Part shown: one piece after another, positions 36,276 through 47,334 of the stretch | Numbering within the stretch: position 1 is the first letter of the stretch | How the letters are laid out: each line of letters begins with the position of its first letter | NCBI RefSeq assembly: GCF_036711975.1 | Contig: NC_091972.1 | Span: 39,995,001-40,059,000 of the forward strand | From: Onthophagus taurus | Lineage: Eukaryota > Arthropoda > Insecta > Coleoptera > Scarabaeidae | Length of the DNA: 64,000 nt | Direction of reading: 5' to 3' | Notes under the pieces: model-generated | The model's database searches: none | Told to the model about the DNA's origin: nothing | The model's input: only the letters and a program-made list of their open reading frames with translations | Program-made: the position numbers and the translations under genes

Positions 36276-37369
36276 TTACCCTAACAGTTTTTGTAGCGTC
36301 TTCCTGGATGGTAATGAAAAGAAATTTGATAAGAACCAGTATCCTTTACCACTTTGTTTGTAAATAGTAAGAGCCAGCACTTCTTTTTTCTGATTTCGGG
36401 ACTGGCTGCTAAAGAAATTTCTAGTTTCTTTATTCAAATATTTGAGGTTCACCAATACCTGAGGATTTTTCCTCAATTGTATTAGCTTTTGCCTTATTAT
36501 TCTGGCATTTTTCTTAGCGCGACACGACGCTTTTTTTACTCCAGTTAGGTTGCAATTGCTGCAGTTCTTTGTAAAAGGTAATTTCCTCCGTTTCTTATCT
36601 ATAAAAATAAAGATAATTTTAAATAAGAATGATTATTCAGTTTTTATGGTATTTACCAATTATTTCTTTTTCATCACTTAGGTGGAACCGTTTCCAATTC
36701 ATTTCTATTGAAATGACAGAATTTTCCTCACATAATGAGGTTGAAGCAATTTCGCAACCTTGTTGTTTACTACATCCAGGATAGACTTGCATAACAGTTG
36801 AACTAGTTACACCAGGAAGTTTGTCGGGGCATACATATGTGGGGGTATAAATATATATATATGGCATGTCGGGGTATAAACATATATAATATGGTATATA
36901 ATGAATTATATAATTATGAATTATGAAACTAAATAATTAATTTCATACCATGCAGCATATCTGAAGTATCTTCTGTTGGTTGATCTTGTGGAGACAAAAA
37001 GCAATTATTTATAGTTTCTTCTTATAAATCTAAATGATTTAAAAAACATATTTAAAAAACAAACTTTTTATCCAAAATTTCATTTACCTAGTAAGCATAA
37101 TGTAGGTAGCTTTTTCAATTTCTTCTCAACATATTTGCACATTGTTGCAAAATGGTTGGGGCAAACACAATAGTTACAAATAATTTCAAATAATTTTGAA
37201 TTGTGTATTCCAGAGAGCCAAGCCATTCGAATAATAGGGTCGGTCGGAAAATAATATCTAGAAATACAGAATGAAAGTAATTATGCTGTATTAATTAATA
37301 ATTTTTATAATTTACCTTTTAATGTCTGTCATCACAAGATGGTACACAGCAAGGATTAATAACCGACAT
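36276..37369 (-). pseudogene. P-element/THAP9-like transposase fragment
   Basis: Start at 37369 reads MSVINPCCVPSCDDRH, then a TAA before a GTAAAT donor. The next exon (about 37260-37090) reads YYFPTDPIIRMAWLSGIHNS and CVCPNHF: together the C2CH pattern and central Trp of a THAP DNA-binding domain. Further exons at about 36860-36640 (ending MNWKRFHLSDEKEIIG) and 36600-36276 (TRNFFSSQSRNQKKEVLALT, IYKQSGKGYWFLSNFFSLPS) match the P-element/THAP9 segment that precedes the catalytic core. The RNase H-like core is missing, so the element is defective. Confidence 0.7.
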
Positions 37370-37743
37370 TTTTATCATTTAAAAAATTTTAAATGTTTTT
37401 TACACTTTTTTACACTTAATTACAAAATTACACTTATTAAAAAAATTAACTGATTTATCAATATCATTTATATTTGACATCACTTAATTTGACTTAATTA
37501 ATCAAAGATGAATACAAAAAAAGAAATGAAATATAAGCCACCTTAAAGGTTGTTTAAATTTGTATTTGTGTAGAATTAGTTATCGACGGTGACATCGGAT
37601 GGCGTTGACGACGGTTACAATTTTCATTCATTTGAGATCCCCCCCATGACATTGACAACTAGAAAAATTAATGACCCAATGTCACCAACATGAATTGGTT
37701 CCATAAAATGTTACTAAAATTTCATTACAGCATCGGATGCTGT

Positions 37744-38238
37744 TGAATGAGTGCTTTAAGTCTTATGAAACGTGTTTTTTATGCTATTTTTTGTAATTCG
37801 CGTTTTTATACTTTTTTTTTAACAAAAATAAAGTAAATTTTGGCAATGTAGGGAAATAGGTATGTAGCAGTTGGTAACACCGGAACACTTGAAAATAGAA
37901 ACTTTGAATTGACAATTAGAAACTGTCAAAACACCAAATATATTCACCTGAAAAAAATGTTTGATGTACACCTCCCAAAATAAGAGAAATTGCTCAGAGT
38001 CAATGTCCTTATCATTGTGGACTTTGTATTCGATGCTAAGAACGTGTTTAAACATCCATAGACAAAAATTGTCACATTGACAACTAGAAAAATTAATGAC
38101 CCAATGTCACCAACGTGAACTGGTTCATTAAAATGTTACTAAAATCTCATTACAGCATCGGATGCTGTAAGGAGTCTCATTACAGCACCCGTTTGAGTAC
38201 TTTTATAGCTTCCATTATCGTAGCGAATTACAAAAAAG
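37744..38238. mobile_element. Unclassified element 'A', copy 3, 5' truncated
   Basis: Begins inside the family sequence at GAATGAGTGCTTTAAGTC and runs to GCGAATTACAAAAAAG. It is joined directly to the end of copy 2, so the pair is in tandem. Confidence 0.65.
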
Positions 38239-38913
38239 ACTTTTACCGGTTTCAGGCTGTAAGAAGGTTCTTAACATTCACATTAGGAATGTAAAAATCA
38301 CATATCGGTAAGGTAAAAATGACATATTAGTAATGTTATATTTTTACAATACAGGAAAAGAAGCTACATATTTAATAAACCTTCATTATGAAAATTTTAA
38401 GTAACAATGGAACAGAAACCTAATGCTACTTTTAATAATAGTAATTATTTATGTTCACCGTGCAATTAGAACAACCCGAAAATGTGTGATGCATTAGTTA
38501 GTTTAGGTAAATTAACGTCACTCATTTTACAAATTATTGAATTTTAAAAAAATAAAATATTTGTTGACAAATAAACATCTTTGTGACTACCTAGCAACCA
38601 ACTTGTATAACGACTTTGACTTTTACGGAAAACGTTGCAAATGAATTTTTGATTTACTATTGTTCTTAGATGTCTTAAACCTGACATCTGCGGCTGTAAT
38701 AAATGTCATAACATTTCTCGGTATGTTAATAGCTATTACGTCCTGTTGACAAAAAACTATCGTTTTGACGGTCGTTAAGTACTACGCAAAAGTCAAGTTT
38801 TAATAGCAGTTTTCGAAAAAAATTTAAATCTTTAGACCCGTTTCAGGGATTTTTCCATAAACCGTTTGTTATGATTTTATCGCCTATATCCGTTACTTTA
38901 CGGACACACTGTA

Positions 38914-39705
38914 TAAATCGTTGTGTTTCGTTTAAAAATAAGGCTGCAATATTTTTTAAAAAGTTTTAATACTTTCTGGTGACAAGTTCGAAATTAATCT
39001 ATCTATTAGGATTGAGCCAACGAGAGAGATAGCTTGCGCAAGGTGATCGAACCGAGATAGACATAGAAGCGTACTGACATATAATGAGCGTGCGTTAATT
39101 TATAAGATAAAAAACTATCAATTAGAAGTAACATTTATAATACTTACAGGTGATGTGAAACTGTATTATCGCGAACTTTGCACACGAAACAATACATTTT
39201 TAAACATAACTGGCTGTGACACAACAAAACGATAAACGTCAAATGGAAGAGGTTTGACACTTTTGTGCGCATGCACCCGTCTGTTTAGTACCGTTTTATG
39301 TCTATCTTTGTTACACTTTCACATTATCGCTTTCCATCTGCGTTTATTCACCTTGAGCCACATTTTTGTTAGTAGATATATTCAGTTAGCTCAATCCATA
39401 TTATATATAATCAAAGATCTATTACTATTTTATTTAGTTTTATAAAGTAAATAGTTTTATAACTTTTTTAATATAAATTATTTAATTAATTTTCATTAAG
39501 ATAATTTATTGAATGTATTTCGTATTATTTGAATTTTCTAGGGGAATTAATAAAAATTACCATTTCCATTAAATTTCCCTAGATCTGTCAAAGTTGAAAA
39601 CAAACATAACCTTAAACTGTACCCATAACCTCAAATAAACGTGTTTCAAAAGGTATTTATAATATTCTTTTTAAATTTTAAGAGAATAAAGCCCGAAAAT
39701 TAATA
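38914..39705. other. Gap upstream of Pus1
   Basis: A candidate weak TIR pair, AGGATTGAGCCAAC (about 39008) and GTTAGCTCAATCC (about 39385), may mark a decayed MITE. The remainder, about 39400-39705, is the probable Pus1 promoter and 5' UTR. Confidence 0.4.
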
Positions 39706-41170
39706 ATGTTTCGCCGATGCAGTTCAAAAATTTACGATTCAATTAAAACAAGTGCGTTTAAACGTTTTTAAATAAAAAATAAAATTACCACCTTTTTGCA
39801 GTTTCAGCCGGATTTTGTACAATGAGTGAAAAAATACCCATAAGAAAACCCAGGTATGATGGTAGAAGTAAGAAAAGGAAATGGGAAGAAAGACGAACGG
39901 ATCAAGGTGAAGCATTTGATGTTAAAAGGGAAAAAACTGAGGATAGAGTTAAAAAAAGAAAGTATGCTATTTTATTAGGATATTCTGGGTCTAATTATTT
40001 TGGAATGCAACGGTAAGTTTTATCTTAATATCAATTTAATATTATTAATAAACTTTTTTATACTATAGTAATGTATTTACAAAAACAATCGAAGAAGATT
40101 TATTTAAAGCACTTTTAGATAGCAAACATATAAATGAAGAAGCTTTTAAACATCCACAAACCGTACAATTTCAAAGAGCTGCTCGAACGGACAAAGGTGT
40201 TTCTGCAGCTCGACAAGTAGTTTCAATAAAATTACGTAACACAAGTTTTTTATTGTGTGTAATACATATATTAATTTTATAATATTTTTTAGCTGAAATG
40301 CTTGACATAGAAAAAATTAACAATAATTTACCAGAAGTTATTCGTATTTTCGGTTATAAAAGGGTTACAAAAGGTTTTAATAGTAAATCAAGTTGTGATG
40401 CAAGAACATATTTTTATATGTTACCCACAATAACATTTTCTGATAAAGAAGAAACTTCTCTTAAAGATTTTCGATTAAGTAAATCAACTTTTGAAAAAGT
40501 TAACGAGTTATTACAAAAATATATCGGAACGAAAAATTATCATAATTTTACTTCAAAAAGGCTCTCAAACGATCCCAGTTGTAACAGATACATATTATCT
40601 TTTATTTGTGAAGAACCCATTATAAGAAACGACATAGAATTCGCCGTTTTAAAAGTAAAGGGACAAAGTTTTATTTTACATCAAATACGTAAAATGATTG
40701 GTTTAACAATCGCCGTTATCCGTGGTTACACAACCGAAGAATCTTTCACAAGAGCATTTTCTAAGGAAAAAATTAATATTCCTAGAGCACCCGGTTTGGG
40801 TTTAGTGTTAGATTTTGTCCATTACGACCGTTACAACGCGCGTTACGGCGAAGATGGTATGCACGAAACTTTGGAATGGAAAGAATTAGATGAAACCGTT
40901 GATCAATTTAAAGAAAAATATATTTATCCAACTATTATTAATACGGAAATTAATGAAAATAATATGATAACTTGGTTAGAGAAGTTATCCACTCATTCTT
41001 TTGATCTAACAGAAGATGATCAAAGAGGAGATAATGAAGAAGATGAAGGTGATGAGAATTCAGACGAAAAACGTGATGATTTGGAAGAGAGTCTAGGTGT
41101 TGATAATATGGATGATTCTTTAAAAGATAAAATTGAAAGAGATGATAAAAATGTTGTTGTAAATTCTTAA
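39706..41170 (+). CDS. Pus1: tRNA pseudouridine synthase 1 (TruA family)
   Basis: Converts uridine to pseudouridine in tRNAs; eukaryotic Pus1 works in nucleus and mitochondria. Exons 39802-40012, 40069-40235 and 40293-41170 join in frame, and a first exon 39706-39763 adds an N-terminus. From ATG 39822 the protein is about 411 residues; with the first exon, 437. Landmarks: YAILLGYSGSNYFGMQR, the catalytic loop RAARTDKGVSAARQVVS with its Asp, GFNSKSSCDARTYFY, CNRYI and KGQSFILHQIRKMIGL, all close to vertebrate Pus1, and a Glu/Asp-rich C-tail. The first exon encodes a basic start (MFRRCSSKIYDSIKTSAFK) suited to mitochondrial import; ATG 39822 would give a nuclear form. The first exon's donor (C|GTTTTT) is weak, so that exon is less certain. 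Confidence 0.94.
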
Positions 41171-41344
41171 GGATAAATTATAAAAAAGTATTACAACAAA
41201 TTTTTAATTACTTTATGTATTTTTTTTTATTATTTCCTCTTAATGATTAATGTAATTATTTAGTTTGTTTCAAGCCATGATTGGACTCTTGTGTGATTCG
41301 GGATTGTTTTGGGATTAAATCGAAATAGAATAATTAAAATATTA
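41171..41344. other. Pus1 3' UTR
   Basis: AT-rich, transcription end presumed here; no canonical AATAAA was picked out with confidence. Confidence 0.4.
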
Positions 41345-41436
41345 TACAGGGTGATTTCCATAAGAACTGACACAGAGCAGGGACATGTAGAGGACAATAA
41401 ATTAAGATGATTTAAAGTAACTTACCTCTATACTAA

Positions 41437-42306
41437 GTTGTACACCTGAGGAGTTATAGGCCTTCAAAGTTGGCTCTTAAATTTTTAAAAAGTTCAATAT
41501 CTTCGTAATCAATTAAGCTAGAAACACCAAATTTGGTATACGTTATGAGTGTACCGAGGGTATTAATTGGTAGCAAATTAAACTCAATTGAGGCATTTCA
41601 AGGGTTGATTAAGGGTAATGGTACCTTAAATTTTGACAGATCTTTTTAACCTGTTGACGGATTTTATACATTACTACTTCATTTCATGTGGAATTTAATT
41701 CTAAAACTTTTCTTAATCTTATTATTTTTTAAAAAACTTTGTCGTTTTCTTAAAAAACTTAAATGACTAAAGACACTTATTTCGTAATGTTACTTATCAT
41801 AAGCGAAAATTCAGTAGTCGGCTATGAAATTGTACGTCAAACTTGACAAATAGGTTATAAAATTATTTGACAACAAGGTTTTATAACCTATTTGTCAAGT
41901 TTGACGTACAATTTCGCAGCCGACTACTGAATTTTCGATGATTTTAAGTAGCATTAACGAAATAAGTGTCTTTAGTTATTTGAGTTTTCTATGAAAACGA
42001 CAATGTTTTTTAAAAAATAATAAGAGTAAAAAAAGTTTTAGAATTAAATTCCGCATGAAATAAGGTAATAATGTATTAAATCCACGAAAAGCTTAAAAAC
42101 TCTGTCAAAATTTAGGGGACCATCACCCTTAATCAACCCTTTGAAATGCCTTAATATGGTCTCAATTTGCTACCAATTAATACTTTCAATACACTCATAA
42201 TGTATACCAAATTTGGTTTTTCTAGCTTAATGTATTACGAAGATATTCAATGTTTTAAAAATTTAAGACCCAACTTTGAAGGCCTATAACCCCTCAGGGG
42301 TACAAC
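41437..42306. repeat. 870-bp near-complete palindrome
   Basis: The left half (start GTTGTACACCTGAGGAG) returns inverted as the right half (end CCCCTCAGGGGTACAAC), with the centre near 41872. The inner 60 bp, for example GTCGGCTATGAAATTGTACG, match almost perfectly; divergence elsewhere is low. No coding sequence. Confidence 0.9.
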
Positions 42307-42307
42307 T

Positions 42308-44579
42308 TACAAGGGAAGTATCAGAACTGTTCCTCACCGATTTTGTTGAAATTTGGTACAGCGATAGTATGGCCAAAATTGAGGTTTACGTATTTTTTTA
42401 TACGTGCTAACCAAGCCCCTGGGGCGAGTTATAAGGGTTGGAAATCGGGGCAAAATATATATGTTCGTTTATAAGCTGAAAACGAAAATAGCTATCGAAA
42501 TGTGGTAAATGTAAACTGGTATTCATTTTCAAAGAGCTTTCCATTGATATATCACACATATATCTGAAGGCTTCAGGGGGTAAACTACCCCTAGTTTTTT
42601 GAAATATTTTAAAAACTACCCTGTCGATTTTGACGATATTATGTATCCTTATAGTACGTTTAAAAATATTAATGAAGTGTTTTTTCTTATTTGCCTCTGA
42701 CCATCCCCTGCAAAGTTACGGGGTATGATAGATAACCCCTTTCCTTAAGAATAATGCGATAAACTCTTACACTTGTGAACAATATTTTGAAGAAAACCAT
42801 TAATTAGATGTAAATTAAGATGTACGCAGTAAAATAAACCCTATACGACATTAAGGGGTGGCTGGGGTTAACTACTCTAACCACCCCAAAAATTATTCTT
42901 TTTTGCGAAAATTGTTTGTCGATTTTGGTGCAATTTACCACGATGATTTTTTTTATACGTTAGGTAGTACTATTGTAAGAACTTACAAGGGTTAGAAGTT
43001 TAGGGTAGAAAATATATTTTCGTTATTAACTTTCATACTCCTACAGAAAAAGCTTTTTTATCCTTATTCTATTTAAATAACACAAAAGTTAGGATAATTA
43101 TATAAATATTTATTAATAATGAGTTAAAAAGTAACTGACAAAAGAATGGTTGACTATCACAAATTGTATTCTACATTATTAATTTAATTTCTTTATTTTT
43201 ACTTTTTTTATTCAATATATTGTTGGCAATAATGAAAATCATGAAAAAAAAGTTTTAAACACAACGATTGTTTACACCATGCACAAGTTATAACAGCTAT
43301 ATCTCCACAGATATCGCACGTAGGTTTTTCATTGGAAAAGCAAACCTCCACGGGATGCAAACCACATGCAAACTAGGCGTATTTAAAAGCATTAATAAAT
43401 CGTGGGGGAGACAACTGGTTATGCGTTAAGGATTGCAATTTTAAATTGTTATCTCGCTGATGCAAATTGACATCGTACTGGTAGAGAATAACTTGATGAG
43501 AAAATCTTCTAATGAAATTTTTCCATATTCTAAAACCAAATACATCCAGGGGTTGAATTTGACCTTTTGTCCTTGCAGGTATAGACAAATATTTAAACTT
43601 AACATCCGATGGAGTTACTTCACTAATAATTTCAGGGCAGTGGCCACTCCAAGAATCCAGTAATAGTAATGATTTGGGTCCGGTGTTTGGGAAATAGACA
43701 TTTTGTAGCCAATTTTTCATATGAGCAGAAGTCGGTTTACCAGACTTTGATGCCAAAACGAATATGTTATCTGCTTTGAACATTGTACTTATTACCCTCG
43801 GTCCAAACGTACCAGAAGATTCTAACAATGTAGAATACAATTTTTGATGCTTCACCATTTTTTTCAGTTGCTTTTTAACGCATTATTAATAAATATTTAT
43901 ATAATTATCCAATCTTTTGTGTTATTTAATTAAAAAGCTTTTTCTGTAGGAGTACGAAAGTTATTAGCGAAAATATATTTTCTACCCCAAACTTCTAACC
44001 CTTGTAAGTTGTAACCTAACGAATAAAAAAATCATCGTGCTAAATTGCACCAAAATCGACAAACAATTTTCGCAAAAAAGAATAATTTTTGGGGTGGTTA
44101 GGCCAGCCACCCCTTAATGTCCTATAGGGTTTATTTTACTGCGTAAATCTTAATTTACATCTAATTAATGGTTTTCTTCAAAATATTGTTCAAAAGTGTA
44201 ACAGTTTATCACATTATTCTTAAGGAAGGGGGTTATCTATCACACCCCGTAACTTTGCAGGAGATGGTCAGAGGCAAATAAGAAAAAACACGTCATTAAT
44301 ATTTTTAAATGTACTATAAGGACACATAATATCGCCAAAATCGACAGGGTAGTTTTTAAAATATTCCAAAAAACTAGGGGTAGTTTACCCCCTGAAGCCC
44401 TCAGATATATGTGTGATATATCAATGGAAAGCTCTTTGAAAATGAATATCAGTTTACATTTACCACATTTCGATAGCTATTTTCGTTTTCAGCCTATAAG
44501 CGAATATATGTATTTCGCCCCGATTTTCCCCAAATTTCAACAAAATCGGTGAGGGACAGTTCTGATACTTCCCTTGTTA
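42308..44579. mobile_element. DDE transposon with ~750-bp TIRs
   Basis: The left arm (42308 to about 43130, start ACAAGGGAAGTATCAGAACT) matches the inverted right arm (about 43865-44579), interrupted by indels. The central 700 bp hold only the C-terminal part of a transposase on the minus strand. Confidence 0.85.
43205..43858 (-). pseudogene. DDE transposase, C-terminal half, one in-frame stop
   Basis: Open from 43858 to a TAG at 43373, with LLLLDSWSGHCPEI (catalytic Asp region), YLSIPARTKGQIQPLDVFGF and WKNFIRRFS. The same frame continues past the stop with FACGLHPVEV and a zinc-binding tail CDICGD...CAWCKQSLC, then HDFHYC, ending about 43205. The order matches an arthropod family of DDE-type element proteins that end 'FKYxW...CxWC...CFxHFFxxYHYC'; the TAG replaces that Trp. 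The N-terminal half is absent. Confidence 0.8.
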
Positions 44580-44668
44580 GTATAGAGATAAGTTGCGTAA
44601 AATCATCTTAATTTATTGTCCTCTACATGTCCCTGCTCTGTGTCGGTTCTTATGTGAATCACCCTGTA

Positions 44669-45039
44669 TAAAAAAAAGTAGCTTTATTCTAAGTTCTGTC
44701 TTAAAAAACTGTAACATGCGTATTGTGCAAGGTCCCACATTGAAACTTTCTATTTTTAATGAGACGTGCTGGCATGACTGGAACTAGTTGAGGCGCCGCG
44801 CCATAGTGTTTTTAGCCGAACCGTTTTAGAGAACGTTGCTGGAGGAATTTGCTAAGAGGAATTTGTCAATCATCGTTAGTTGTCACAATGTTTTGGGTAA
44901 GAGAGCAATGCGCATCATCCTTTGTTCTTTTGTAATTCAGAAAATGACGTCACACCACCACGTGTCACGTTCAGTCAGCTGGTGTTGTGTTCATTTTGTT
45001 TGCTGTGTGTTATTAGAAGTTTTATCGTAAACATATTTA
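44669..45039. other. Gap between two TIR complexes, no gene
   Basis: Nothing recognised. Confidence 0.45.
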
Positions 45040-45500
45040 TACAGGGTCATCCATGACCACCGTCCATTAGAACTTTACGGGGTTCTGGTCAAAATAAAAA
45101 TTTGAAAATTCAGATTTAAGTATTATCAATTGCGTTCTCTTCGACTAAAATATTTTCAGATATCTAACACTTCCGGTTATACCGGAAGTCGCCATCTACT
45201 TTATTTTTTTAAATGGAACCCCCTGTATATTTTTACATATTTGGATTTGTCTGTTTTTAAGGTTTATGAATGACTTTACTTTTTGCAATTTGATTCGGCC
45301 GTTCTCGAGTTATTCCAATTTTTTCGAGAAAATATGCTCCATCCAAGGACAGTAAAATCTAACAGGACTGCTACATCCATTGTTGTGACAACCTGTCCGC
45401 AAACTACGTCACACCATTTTCCACGCCCAGCTGTTGTTATGGTCTATGCGTTTGTTGTGTATTTTTAGAGGTTATATCCTAGACGTATTCATATAATAGC

Positions 45501-46405
45501 TGTGTTTGGTACACTTGCTATAAATACTCCTAGTGTAGCAAGTGTAGTGCAGTTGACAACTCTCAGTTTTCAACACATTTTCAAAGTGCATAAGTGTAAC
45601 AATTTTAGGTGTTTGGTAAAACGGATTATTATGACAGTTATAGGTTATGTAATCTTTATTATTTCTGTAGGAAGTTGAATAATTTATTATTGATCAAAGA
45701 ATCAAGATGAATAAATCAAAAAAGGAAATGTTGCCTGTAGTGACCCTATTAGAGTCTGACACCGAAAGTGAAGACAATGATATGATTTTTGAAGAATTGG
45801 ACAGCGATGATGAAGAAAATGTATTTTTACTTTTAAGTAAAAAAGATAAAAGAACTTGCATCGATAAATACTTTGAGGATGTAGTTCCCAAATATTCTGA
45901 TGTACAGTTTAAAAAGCATTTTAGAATATCTAGGGAGTTGTTTGAAAGTTTATCCAGTCGTTTTGAAGTAACAGAATTCCGGAAAGTAAATGGTACCTAC
46001 AACAGAGACAGTTCCGCTAAACATTTAGCAGTGTTGCAATTTTAGCCATTATATTTAACCGGAGAACTTCCTATTGGGTTTTTAATTTTAATTGAATAGA
46101 ACGTTTTCTAAAAATCAAACTGTTATTTATTGTTTTTACTAGCTTACAATATTTTATTTTTGTTTAAATAAATCTAACTTTGACACTTTCAAAAAACCAA
46201 ATACGTCTTAAAGGTTATGTCGACTTACACTACACTTCCTACACTTGCCGGCGAGTCGGTGTGAAAAGTGTCTGCACTTTTAAAACTCAATCGCTTACCA
46301 AACGCGGCGGCACTATCTACACTTGTTTGCACCAGTCTACCAAACACTATTTTTAAGAAAAAGTGTGCACTGGTGTACGTTAGTGCAAGATACCAAACAA
46401 AGCTT
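45501..46405 (+). mobile_element. PIF/Harbinger-like element, deleted
   Basis: Ends GCTGTGTTTGGTACACTTGC and the inverse of GCTTTGTTTGGTATCTTGC, each beside a TWA trinucleotide. One transposase fragment inside. Confidence 0.7.
45707..46045 (+). pseudogene. Harbinger-type transposase, N-terminal part
   Basis: 112 residues: an acidic leader (ESDTESEDNDMIFEELDSDD) followed by IDKYFEDVVPKYSDVQFKKHF, RISRELFESLSSRFE and DSSAKHLAVLQF, matching the start of HARBI1-like transposases ('YSDxQFxxHFRmsrxtFexL'). Stops just where the family continues; the DDE core is lost. Confidence 0.75.
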
Positions 46406-46500
46406 ATATTTGAAGTTTTATGTTTTTAGACGTATTAATGTCTATCATATAACCTCTAAAAATACAGACAGTTACCAGGCGTGGCAAATAGTGTGATGTA

Positions 46501-46768
46501 GAGCAAGGTCTATAGAACATAAGGTTACCCAATACCGATTCTCCTCCTCTGAGAGGCAAGGTGGGTCAGTGACCTAGCTGGTTCTATGAACAACACAACA
46601 CGATGCGAGGTTTAAATATTTTATATAGACTGTACCACAGTATAGGCATGTATAGGCTATCTTTTATTCTGACTGTATCGAACCAGTGACGTCAATTTGC
46701 GGGGTAATAATCGATACTACAGAGGCATAGGGAATGAGGTAACCTTATGTTCTATAAACCTTGGACGT
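46501..46768. repeat. MITE in the right arm of the Harbinger host
   Basis: AAGGTCTATAGAACATAAGG returns inverted at about 46743-46766 (CCTTATGTTCTATAAACCTT). GTAGAG flanks both sides, as expected from a short target duplication. Confidence 0.7.
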
Positions 46769-47124
46769 AGAGTGCGGGCGACCAACCCGTAGTGGACTAC
46801 AAAAATACGATGGATGTAGCAGTCCTGTTAGATTCTACTGTCCTTGGCTCCAGCAGACATTTGTTCAAAGAATCAGAGAACACTCGATTTTTGAGATATT
46901 AATTTAGGATTCAGTATATGCTTAAACAACATGATGGAGTATGTTTTGGTGCCGAGTATGGCTGTCTAGAACGTTTGGTCACTTTACTATGGCACGTTAT
47001 CTTTTCGAAACTTCATTTCTTTAAATGGTTCCCCCCATGTTTTATTACTAGTCGTCTTCGGTGTCTCATTTGGTGTAATTATAATTTGTTTCCATCATTC
47101 GTATTAAAATAAAATAAAGAGTTG

Positions 47125-47310
47125 CACTTTTTTTAATGGATAATTGTTATATTTATGTTCTACCGGTTTCGACTCAACATAGAGTCATCTTCAGGAACGC
47201 GTCATAATTTGAAAAAAGCTTTTTTGAATGACGCGTTCCTGAAGATGACTCTATGTTGAGTCGAAACCGGTAGAACATAAATATAACAATTATCCATTAA
47301 AAAAAGTACA
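47125..47310. repeat. Palindromic MITE with hammerhead-like motif
   Basis: Arms of about 85 bp, almost perfect, around AATTTGAAAAAAGC. The right arm reads CTGAAGA (47239), a GACTC/GAGTC stem (47247-47251, 47258-47262), then GAAACCGG and TAGAAC. AATGGATAATTGTTATATTT bounds the left end and returns inverted at the right. Confidence 0.88.
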
Positions 47311-47334
47311 ACTCTTTATTTTATTTATAGTTTG

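Larger units (their letters stand above)
35753..37648 (-). mobile_element. P-like element with THAP domain
   Basis: Flanked by an 8-bp target duplication ACATTGAC (35745-35752 and 37649-37656), diagnostic for P/hAT-like insertion and confirmed by the uninterrupted element A copies. Ends are CAGAGACAAGG and CCCCCCATG. Near the left end, CCAACGATCTGGCAAC (about 35895) and GTTGCCAGATCGTTGG (about 35947) form a perfect 16-bp inverted repeat. The minus strand codes for a broken P/THAP9-like protein. Confidence 0.8.
34818..37743. mobile_element. Unclassified element 'A', copy 2, with two insertions
   Basis: Starts GTAATAGTATATTAAAAAAC. The original sequence is 34818-35110, 35599-35752 and 37649-37743. 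A Harbinger-type MITE (35110-35598) and a P-like element (35753-37648) interrupt it. A hairpin AAACGAGTGGCGAAGCCACG lies near 34892. Confidence 0.65.
32994..38913. mobile_element. Mariner-like element with long TIRs and nested insertions
   Basis: TACAGTGTGTCCGTAAAGTA at 32994 returns inverted at 38894-38913. The right arm is split: its inner part is at about 34335-34551 and its outer 100 bases at 38810-38913. An insertion of about 4.26 kb thus separates them; its ends carry TTTTTTCGAAAACTGC (about 34572) and GCAGTTTTCGAAAAAA (about 38811). A short LINE-like tail with (AAT)n at 33310-33480 sits in the left arm. Confidence 0.8.
41345..44668. mobile_element. Nested TIR complex: outer element with two palindromic inserts
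   Basis: Outer arms of about 92 bp (41345-41437; 44577-44668) start TACAGGGTGATTTCCATAAG. Between them lie, side by side, an 870-bp palindrome (41437-42306) and a long-TIR element with a transposase fragment (42308-44579). TA flanks fit a mariner-type target. Confidence 0.85.
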
